Positions 16,501-23,616 of a stretch of DNA of 64,000 nt are shown here, in pieces; the first letter of the stretch is position 1; every line of letters begins with the position of its first letter. The notes under the pieces are model-generated. The model made no database searches and was not told where the DNA came from. It saw only the letters and a list, made by a program, of their open reading frames with translations. Made by a program: the position numbers and the translations under genes. Where the stretch lies: the NCBI RefSeq assembly GCF_026342435.1, contig NZ_JAPEMT010000004.1, positions 1-64,000 on the forward strand. The letters run 5' to 3'. The DNA is from Streptomyces sp. NBC_00237. GTDB lineage: Bacteria > Actinomycetota > Actinomycetes > Streptomycetales > Streptomycetaceae.

Positions 16501-16839
16501 TTCTGGCCCTCTCTACTTGACATCGCCACGGTGCCGCGCGGATTACCCGCCCGTACCATCCGCACCGTCAGTGGCGGGACCATCTGCCCCTAAGCCGAAC
16601 CCCTTGCCATCGCGGCCACCTCCGACCGCTCGGTCCACCCCGCACTCCACCAGCAGGCCACGACGCCTTGATCAACAGAGCGGAACTCAAGGGGACTTCA
16701 CCAGGACGAGCCAAGATCACCAACAGCATCCCGCATCAGCGACAGAGCCCGGAAGGTGGACCAGAGCCCGAAGACCCCGTCGCAGCCACCGAGGCGACGT
16801 CACGGGACACGGCGGTCCGGCCCCTCCGCCGCGCTCCGC
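16501..16839. other. No intact gene
   Basis: A short plus-strand frame near 16668 reads 'INRAELKGTSPGRAKITNSI' and may be a gene scrap. TTGACA at 16517-16522 resembles a -35 box, with a weak GATTAC about 18 bases on, but no plus-strand gene follows. Confidence 0.3.
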
Positions 16840-18321
16840 TCATCGTGCTCCGGCTGTCGTACGGCCTCTGCCGCCCCTTCTGTTCGTACGGCCCTTCCCG
16901 GCCGGGGCGGTCCCGCCGTTCTTGCTCCCCGTGCTCCCCGTGCGGTTCTCGGGCAGAAGGCGCGCGGTGTAGTAGACGAGGTTGTTGCCCAGCACCTTGC
17001 CCAGTACGAGGCCGACCCCGATCGCCGCGGTGGCGACCAGGGCCGTGAGAACGGCGTTCATGGCGCCTTGGCGTCCGGCTGTCAGCTGGCTGAGGCTCTG
17101 GTAGACCTGCAGGCTCGGCAGCAGCGCACCCGTCACCCCCGGCACGATGAAGGCCGCGGGCGGCATACGCAGTCGCGGTCCGCACACCACGGCGAGCAGC
17201 CCGAGGACCGCTGCCGCACACAGCACGGACAGGGCGGCCAGGCTGAAGAGCCGCGACATGAGCATGTTCACCGCCCCCGCCAGCAAACCGGCGGCCAGTG
17301 CTGCGGGCAGGAGGCGGCGGGTGCCGCCCATCGAGACGCAGTTGCCGCCGGCGGCGATGGTGGACACGAGCAGACCGAGCGCGAAGGGCAGCGTCGAGTG
17401 GTCGATGTCGACCGTCCACAGGGTGCTGCCCGCCTCCTCGATCAGGGAGACGGCCACCGCGACACCTGTGATGAGTCCGGCGAAGGCCAGCGTCACGTTC
17501 ACGGCCCGGGTCGCCGCCATGAGCGAGAAACCGGTGATGGCGTCCTGGGGCAGGGCGACCAGGGGGACGATGGGCAGCAGGACGACCAGGTTGGCGGCCA
17601 CCACCGCGGTGCCGTACGGGAACAGGTAGCCGGTGTCCAGCAGGACGACCCCGACGACCACGATCAGCGCCGCCTGAGCGGCCATCACGAAGAAGTACGG
17701 GATGTCGATGCGGGTCAGCAGCCACCCCGTGCGGTCCGCCGCCGCCAGCACACCGAACGCCGTGAGTGCGGCCCACAGCGAACCACCCACCTGCAGGGTG
17801 ACCGAGGCGGCCAGGACCCCGCCGCCCGCGACGCGCACCCACCACGGCCACCTCGGCTGCGCGCTCTGGATCCGCCGCAGCGCGTCGGCTGCCCGGCGTA
17901 CGTCGAGGCCCCCCTCGACGATCCGCTCGACGAGCCGGTGCAGCGAGGCCATGCGCTGCAGGTTCCGGGTGTCCGCGCCGCGCGTCACCCGCATCATCGA
18001 CACGGGCACACCGCGCTGAGGCGCGTACTGGAGATGGATGGTCTGTGCCGCGATGTCGACCTCCAGGTGGGTGAGGCCGAGGGAGGTCGTCGCGGCGATC
18101 ACGGAGGATTCGACGGTCTGGGTGTCGAAGCCGCTGAGGGTGAGTTCTTTACCGAGCCGGAGCCCGAAGTCGAGTACCCGGTGCGCCTGTTCGGCCGTCA
18201 GCGCGTCCCGGCCTGCCCCGGTCTCGACTTCACCGTGATAGGCCGTGTGCTTGAGCCGTTTGAGGACTTCGGCGTCGTCCTTCTCCCGGTCGCTCTTGGG
18301 TGTTGCATCCCCTGCGCCCAC
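16840..18321 (-). CDS. Threonine/serine exporter ThrE-family membrane protein
   Basis: I choose GTG 18321 (493 residues) because GAGGTGAT sits just upstream; the frame stays open to 18588 without a better start. Residues ~60-260 are the cytoplasmic ThrE N-terminal domain ('ALTAEQAHRVLDFGLRLGKE', 'THLEVDIAAQTIHLQY', 'SMMRVTRGADTRNLQRM'). About ten membrane helices follow, with 'NCVSMGGTRRLLPAALAAG' and 'MPPAAFIVPGVTGALLPSL'. Corynebacterium ThrE exports threonine and serine; small neutral amino acids or peptides are the likely substrates here. The C-terminal tail is Lys/Arg-rich. Monocistronic. Confidence 0.87.
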   Translation of the reverse strand: MGAGDATPKSDREKDDAEVLKRLKHTAYHGEVETGAGRDALTAEQAHRVLDFGLRLGKELTLSGFDTQTVESSVIAATTSLGLTHLEVDIAAQTIHLQYAPQRGVPVSMMRVTRGADTRNLQRMASLHRLVERIVEGGLDVRRAADALRRIQSAQPRWPWWVRVAGGGVLAASVTLQVGGSLWAALTAFGVLAAADRTGWLLTRIDIPYFFVMAAQAALIVVVGVVLLDTGYLFPYGTAVVAANLVVLLPIVPLVALPQDAITGFSLMAATRAVNVTLAFAGLITGVAVAVSLIEEAGSTLWTVDIDHSTLPFALGLLVSTIAAGGNCVSMGGTRRLLPAALAAGLLAGAVNMLMSRLFSLAALSVLCAAAVLGLLAVVCGPRLRMPPAAFIVPGVTGALLPSLQVYQSLSQLTAGRQGAMNAVLTALVATAAIGVGLVLGKVLGNNLVYYTARLLPENRTGSTGSKNGGTAPAGKGRTNRRGGRGRTTAGAR

Positions 18322-18593
18322 CGGATCACCTCGCGTCGCCCTCCATGCCGTGCTGACGACAGACAATGACAGCAGGACGCGGGGCCGGGTGGTCGCCGCG
18401 AGCGGGCGGGGCCCAGGAACACCGGAGTGGCGTAGGAAGTCGGTGCGCCGACGCCGACGGGCGGTCGCTGGCGGGCGATCGCTGGTGGGCGGCCTGCGCC
18501 GATCGTGCCCCGCGCGCCCTGCGTGCCCTGCGGGCGACCTGTCCGGCGTCAACAAACGCCTCCCGCAGTTGCTGAGAGAGCGTCTCAACTGGC

Positions 18594-18841
18594 TTGATCA
18601 CTCCGTCCGTACCGACCGCGCACCACCGCTTCCCCGAGTGGAGCCAGGTCCGAGTGTGGGGCAAGCTCCATCGTCTGGTCCTTGACGATCTCGGCGCACG
18701 CGGCGGGCCGGACTCGTCGCGTTATGCGATTGACTCGGTGAACATGCGGGCGCTGAAAAGGTACGAGTGGAAGGCCGAACACTTCCTGGCCTCGATGGCA
18801 TCGCTGCCGCCCTGATCTGCTACCGCAGGCTGACAGCCTGA
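18594..18841 (+). pseudogene. IS5-family transposase with internal deletion
   Basis: 'HHRFPEWSQVRVWGKLHRLV', 'GPDSSRYAIDSVNMRALK' is the first catalytic segment of an IS5-type transposase. It jumps directly to 'RYEWKAEHFLAS', then one shifted base, then 'GIAAALICYRRLTA' and TGA, which is the C-terminus of the same family. The central core is deleted. Confidence 0.7.
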
Positions 18842-18953
18842 CCGGCGAGCCCTCCGAGCTGGGATGATCCACCCCGTAACCGAATGTCCCCAATCGAGTC
18901 CCCCATCGAAGGGCTTACTGCCGCGCAGACGGCACACACCAGCGAGGAGCGCC

Positions 18954-19479
18954 ATGACCGACTACCTGGCGGCCGCCATGGAGCTGCTCGGCCCTGCCCA
19001 GAACCGCTACGCGGACCCCGCCGCCTGGGAGCAGCTCCACGCAGAACTCGGCATCCGGCTGCCGACGGACTACCAGACCCTCGTGCACGCATACGCTCCC
19101 CTCCAGCTCAACGATCACCTGTACCTGCATCACCCGCGACCGAACGCTGGAATCTGAGCCAGGACATACGGGACACGGTCCGCGCCTGGTCCGAGGTGTC
19201 CTGGGACGGCCTCGACCCGGACGAGGGCCCTCGGTCGCTGTGCGGACTCGCGGAGTTGAGCTTCGGCACCCGCGACGGACTGTGGCCGATCGCGGGCACC
19301 GGCCGAGGCGAGACGATCTTCCTCGTCGCTGCGAACGCCACGGCCCTCTGGCTCCTGACCGAAGCATGGCGGGCCCCAACACCTCCGCCTTCTCCCCCGG
19401 CCCGGTACGGCTGCGCCGTCTTCCGATGACCACCGACGAACGGCCAGAGCTGTGGAGCGGGCCGGACCGCGGCAGGTAA
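18954..19479 (+). pseudogene. SMI1/KNR4 (SUKH-superfamily) protein with two frameshifts
   Basis: ATG 18954 reads 'MTDYLAAAMELLGPAQNRY' and 'LHAELGIRLPTDYQTLVHAY', typical of SUKH domains. A shift near 19139 leads to 'WNLSQDIRDTVRAWSEVSW', 'GTRDGLWPIAGTGRGETIFL'. A second shift near 19360 leads to 'MAGPNTSAFSPGPVRLRRL' and 'MTTDERPELWSGPDRGR', then stop. SUKH proteins often act as immunity proteins to polymorphic or contact-dependent toxins. No toxin partner is seen here, and the gene is broken. Confidence 0.65.
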
Positions 19480-19590
19480 CCCTGCCGCCACGACAGTCAC
19501 AGGCGCCCGCCGACGTGCCTGGAGAACCCAACGAGACGACCTCACAGCCAGAGGGCTTTGGCCGCCCCGCCCCGCCGGGTCCGTCCGCCC

Positions 19591-21183
19591 TCAGTGACGC
19601 GCTGCCCCGGGAGCGCGCCGTACGGTGAGCGCGGCCACCGCGGCACCGACGACGCACAGGGCCCCGGCGACCAGCGCGGCGGTGTGCACGCCGTTCATGA
19701 ACGCCTGGTGGCTGCCCTCCACGACGGCGGCCCTGAACTGCGCGGACATGTCACCGGAGACCGGGGCGATGCCCATGGCCACAGCATCCTTCGCCTCGTG
19801 CAACTCCGCGGCCGCGGCCGTCGGCACTCCGGCGGCGGTCAGCTCGCCGGTCAGGGTGGAGCCGACCCGGCTGCTGATGAGCGAGACGAGGACAGAGGTG
19901 CCCAGGGCGCCGCCGACCTGCAAAGCGGTCGCCTGGAGTCCGCCTGCCACCCCGCCGTCCTTGACCGGGGCGTTCCCGACGATGGCGTCGGACGAGGACG
20001 CCATCACCATGCCCACGCCGAGGCCCAGCGCGATGAACGGCGGCCACATCATGGCGTACGAGGACTCCGGGCTCCAGCCGAGCAAGGTGAAACAGGCGAC
20101 TGCCTGCAACGCCATGCCGAGCGGCATCGTCAGCCGGGGCCCGAACCTGTCGGTGAGCGCCGCGCCCAGCGGGGACGCCACGACCGACGCCAGGCTGAGC
20201 GGCAGGGTGCGCACGCCCGCTTCGACGGGAGTGAAGCCGCGGACGTTCTGGAGGTAGATCATGGTGAAGAAGATGACGCCGAGCAGCACGAAGAAATTGA
20301 GTGCGGTGACGAACGTGCCGACGGTCAGAGCCGTGTTGCGGAACAGCCGCATGGGCAGCAGCGGGGAGGCCACGCGGGTCTCCACGTATCCGAAGACCAG
20401 CAGGAGCACCACACCGGCGGCGATCGAACTCAGCGTGCCCGCCGAAGTCCAGCCCCAGGTCTCGCCTTTGACGACGCCGAAGACGACGGCGAGCAGACCG
20501 AGGGCCAGCAGGACGACTCCGGCGACGTCGAACTTCTCCTTCGCGGAGGAGGTGTTCTTGCTCTGCGGCAGAACCACGGCGCTGAAGACCAGCGCGAGGA
20601 CGCCGATGGGAGCGTTGATGTAGAAGACGGACTCCCAGTTGACGTGCTCGACGAGCAGACCGCCGACGATGGGCCCCAGGGCGGTGGAGACCGAGGACAC
20701 CATGGCCCAGATGCCGACCGCCATGCCGAACTTCTTCGGCGGGAAGACGGCACGCAGCATGCCGAGCGTGTTGGGCATCAACAGGGCGCCGAAGAAGCCC
20801 TGGAGGGCGCGGAAGGCGATGACGCCCTCGATGGAACCTGCAAGCCCGATGGCGACGGACGCCACGGTGAACCCGGCGACGCCGACCAGGTAGAAGGTGC
20901 GGCGGCCGAACCTGTCACCCAGCTTGCCGCCGAGGATCAGGGCGCCGGCCAGGGCCAGCAGATAGGAGTTGGTGACCCACTGGAGGTCGGAGGTTGAGGC
21001 GCCCAGGTCCTCGCCGATCGCCGGGTTGGCGATCGCTACGACCGAGCCGTCAAGTCCGACCATGAACAGGCCGAAGGCGACGGCGGCGAGCGTCAGCCAC
21101 GGATTGGCCCGGACACCGCCGAGGCGGCCGGCGGGCGGCGAATGAGGCGTGGGGGCATGCGGATTGATGGTGCCGACGGGCAT
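19591..21183 (-). CDS. DHA2-family MFS drug exporter (EmrB/QacA type)
   Basis: 530 residues from ATG 21183. There are fourteen predicted membrane helices. Motif A 'GGKLGDRFGRRTFYLVG' follows helix 2; motif C-like 'ALGPIVGGLLVEHVNW' lies in helix 5; motif D1 'GLDGSVVAIANPAIGEDL' lies in helix 1. This is the proton-coupled multidrug antiporter family. A MarR gene (21351-21824) lies 167 bp upstream on the same strand with a perfect palindrome at its promoter, so regulator and pump are probably one transcription unit that the pump's substrate induces. Confidence 0.92.
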   Translation of the reverse strand: MPVGTINPHAPTPHSPPAGRLGGVRANPWLTLAAVAFGLFMVGLDGSVVAIANPAIGEDLGASTSDLQWVTNSYLLALAGALILGGKLGDRFGRRTFYLVGVAGFTVASVAIGLAGSIEGVIAFRALQGFFGALLMPNTLGMLRAVFPPKKFGMAVGIWAMVSSVSTALGPIVGGLLVEHVNWESVFYINAPIGVLALVFSAVVLPQSKNTSSAKEKFDVAGVVLLALGLLAVVFGVVKGETWGWTSAGTLSSIAAGVVLLLVFGYVETRVASPLLPMRLFRNTALTVGTFVTALNFFVLLGVIFFTMIYLQNVRGFTPVEAGVRTLPLSLASVVASPLGAALTDRFGPRLTMPLGMALQAVACFTLLGWSPESSYAMMWPPFIALGLGVGMVMASSSDAIVGNAPVKDGGVAGGLQATALQVGGALGTSVLVSLISSRVGSTLTGELTAAGVPTAAAAELHEAKDAVAMGIAPVSGDMSAQFRAAVVEGSHQAFMNGVHTAALVAGALCVVGAAVAALTVRRAPGAARH

Positions 21184-21350
21184 GAGAGGGCCATTCCTTC
21201 GTGCAGCGCAGAGAGCGCGGAGAACGTGGACGGCATCGGCCGTCCACCAAGAGGGGGAACGCACGGTCCGGGACACGGTCGACCGGATCAAGTGCGCGGG
21301 AACCCGACCCCGCGGCACGCCACCGGGCCCGTGCGGGCCCGGTGGCGCGG

Positions 21351-21824
21351 TTATTCGGCGGGGTGGTGAAGGTGGAGAGTGAGGGCTTCCAGCGCGCCCA
21401 GGGCGGAGCCGAGAGCGCCCCATTCCCCGTCGGTCATGGTCGCCAGCGCCTGGGTGACGTAGGCGCACATCAGGCGGTCGGCCTCGGCGACCCGCTGCTG
21501 GGCCGTCGCGGTGACGTACAGGCGCGCGACGCGCTTGTCGGAGGGGTCCTGCCGGCGTTCGAGCAGTCCGCGCTCGGTCAGCTGCGAGACCAGTGCGCTG
21601 ACGTTGTTCGGCTTCATCAGCAGCGCCTTGGCCGTCTCGCGGACGGTGACGCCCTCGTTGGCCTGGACGTGCCGGAGCAGCGCGAGCTGCCCCTCGGGCG
21701 GCTTGGGGTGCGGGAAGTCCTGGCCGACGCGCCGGTCGAGAGCGCGGGACAGCGCGGGCAGGCACGCCACGAGACCTGCGGCCACGTGGTCGATGTCCTG
21801 TGCGGACGCGCTGTGCGGGGGCAT
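21351..21824 (-). CDS. MarR-family transcriptional regulator
   Basis: 157 residues from ATG 21824, winged-helix MarR domain: 'ANEGVTVRETAKALLMKPN' and 'NVSALVSQLTERGLLERRQD' form the HTH, 'PSDKRVARLYVTATAQQR' the wing. N- and C-terminal helices make the dimer interface. It precedes the DHA2 exporter, and the palindrome 11-30 bases upstream of its start should be its own operator. A lone half-site AATACCT lies just beyond. The likely role is ligand-relieved repression of the exporter. Confidence 0.9.
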   Translation of the reverse strand: MPPHSASAQDIDHVAAGLVACLPALSRALDRRVGQDFPHPKPPEGQLALLRHVQANEGVTVRETAKALLMKPNNVSALVSQLTERGLLERRQDPSDKRVARLYVTATAQQRVAEADRLMCAYVTQALATMTDGEWGALGSALGALEALTLHLHHPAE

Positions 21825-21834
21825 GACAGCAGGA

Positions 21835-21854
21835 TAGGTATCGCCAGATACCTA
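21835..21854. promoter_or_regulatory. MarR operator, perfect palindrome
   Basis: TAGGTATCGCCAGATACCTA: 8-bp arms around GCCA, beginning 11 bases before the MarR start codon. Confidence 0.8.
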
Positions 21855-22425
21855 TGTCAAAATACCTTTCTACGTCGCGGTCGTCCGCCCCGGCAGCCCG
21901 CGCATCGCCACCCGCTGCTCCGCATCGCTACCCGCCACCCGCTTACCCGCCGCCCGCCACCTCACCGGCGACGGCGGAACCGAGGCATGACGAAGCCCCC
22001 GCAAGACCGGCTCTGTACGTCAATGCCGACGAGTCGGCTTGCCTGGGCGTTGCTGAATCTCTGCTGCACGAGGGGAGGAAGTTCGACGCGCCGACCTTCG
22101 CGGCCACGCCCCGCTTCGCCGCTATCCCGGGGGCCTTCGTCGCCGACCTGCGCACCGGGCGCTTCCGGCCCGGCGGCCGTTGTGTCTGTGACGGGAGGTG
22201 CTCTGGGGGTTCGATGGAGAGGCAGGTCCAGGATTCCCTGGCCGACCCCGTTCTCTCTGGTCAGGCGGCCCGCCCGTGCTGGTGGCGGTAGGGCCGACCG
22301 GACCAAAAGGTCCGCCCGTTCGAAGGCAGAGGAACGTTCTTGCTGTTCGGGGCCGCATGCGGCGCGGGAGAGGAACGAGGCCCCCCGCTCCGGGGTTTCC
22401 CCATATCCAGTGAAGGTGTCCCTCC
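21855..22425. other. No convincing gene; terminator-like hairpin
   Basis: Frames on both strands overlap without clear coding bias. A plus-strand piece near 22010-22190 ('LYVNADESACLGVAESLL') may be a relic. CGGACC-AAAA-GGTCCG near 22300-22315 forms a compact hairpin. The 3' end is the leader of the 22426 gene. Confidence 0.35.
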
Positions 22426-23226
22426 GTGGTTCTCGTCATCGTCGTCGCTGTGCTGGCCCTCCTGGCGGGTCTGGCCGCCAACCGCTTCCTGCGCCCCAGA
22501 CTCCTGAGCGAGGACGACGACACCGGCATGGCCGTGAAGGACCTGGTCGGCCCACTCCTGACACTGACCGTGCTGCTGCTGGCCTTCGTGCTGGTCACGG
22601 CCAACGGCTCGTACGGAAAGGCCGAGGTCGCCGCACGCAGTGAGGCCCGGGCCGTCGACCAGCTCGTCGAAACCGCCGAATACGCGCCCGCGGCACAGAG
22701 GGCCAGGATCCAGGCCGACGCCGTGTGCTACGCCCGCGCCGTCCGCGCCCAGGAATGGCCCGCCATGGCCGACGGCAACGGTTCCCCGGCACCGAGCGTC
22801 TGGTCCACCGACCTGCGCCGCGTATTCCGCGAGGTGGAGGGCAAACCCGTCTTCGGCATGCTGGTCTCCGCCGACAGCAAGCGCTCGGAGGAACGCGAGG
22901 AGCGCCTCACCCAGGCCACCGCCAGCATCCCCACCGCGATCTTCTGGTTCCTGCTCGCGACCCTCGTCATCACCGTCATGGCCCTCGCCACCTGCATCCC
23001 CCGCCGCAAGAACCGCGGACAGCTCATCACCCTCACCGTCATCACCACGCTCCTCACCACCACCCTGTGCATCATCCGCGACGTCGACCGGCCCTTCGGG
23101 GGCATCATCGACGTCAAACCCACCGCCATCACAGAGGTGGAACGCCAGGCCGACCGCGACTTCCTCTCCCACCACACAGCAGCCGACTTCCCCTGCGACC
23201 AGCAGGGCAACCGCACCGCGACCTGA
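22426..23226 (+). CDS. Bestrophin-like (DUF4239) membrane protein
   Basis: GTG 22426 behind GAAGG (9-base spacing). It has a 266-residue four-helix membrane protein layout: helix 1 'VLVIVVAVLALLAGLAANR', helix 2 'LTLTVLLLAFVLVTANG', a long amphipathic cytoplasmic segment with 'EARAVDQLVETAEYAP', helices 3-4 ('IFWFLLATLVITVMALATC', 'ITLTVITTLLTTTLCII'), then 'RDVDRPFGG' and a soluble tail. This matches the DUF4239 group, annotated as bestrophin-like by weak structural similarity to anion channels; the function is not established. No operon partner. Confidence 0.8.
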   Translation: MVLVIVVAVLALLAGLAANRFLRPRLLSEDDDTGMAVKDLVGPLLTLTVLLLAFVLVTANGSYGKAEVAARSEARAVDQLVETAEYAPAAQRARIQADAVCYARAVRAQEWPAMADGNGSPAPSVWSTDLRRVFREVEGKPVFGMLVSADSKRSEEREERLTQATASIPTAIFWFLLATLVITVMALATCIPRRKNRGQLITLTVITTLLTTTLCIIRDVDRPFGGIIDVKPTAITEVERQADRDFLSHHTAADFPCDQQGNRTAT

Positions 23227-23367
23227 ACCCGCACCGCACACCGCGCCGGTGGAAGCAGAGTGCGGCGGCGGGGTGACGCGCTCGTTCGGACGCACAATGC
23301 GTGCTCTCCACCGACAGCGGCGCCGTGCCGGAAAGCACTGTGGGCCGCTAGGAGTTGTCGTCAGATG

Positions 23368-23603
23368 TCACGCCCACATCAGTAGGGATGCCAGGGCGAT
23401 GGCGGCTTGCTGGGACTCGGCGGCGTTGTCGTAGCGGGTCGCGATGCCGCGCCGTTGCCTGAGACGGTTGGAGCTGCGTTCCACGACGTTGCGCCGTTTG
23501 CAGAGCTGCTTGTCGAAGGCGGGCGGGCGTCCGCCCCGGCTGCCGCGCCTGAGCCGGTTGCGGACCTGGTCGGCACGCTCAGGGATCGTGTGGCCGATGC
23601 CCC
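23368..23603 (-). pseudogene. IS5-family transposase C-terminal fragment
   Basis: On the minus strand the frame reads 'GIGHTIPERADQVRNRLRRG', 'SRGGRPPAFDKQLCKRRNVV', 'ERSSNRLRQRRGIATRYDNA' and ends 'IALASLLMWA' at a TGA (23368-23370). This is the C-terminal part, including the catalytic Glu ('VVERS'), of Streptomyces IS5-type transposases. It abuts the 3' end of the nSTAND gene. Confidence 0.7.
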
Positions 23604-23616
23604 GCCGACGCCGCCC

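Noticed and set aside
19558..20997. Very long open frames opposite known genes (for example 479 codons over the MFS gene and 872 codons over 30659-33277).
   Set aside because: They are antisense shadows produced by high-GC codon bias; the opposite strand encodes well-conserved families with all motifs.
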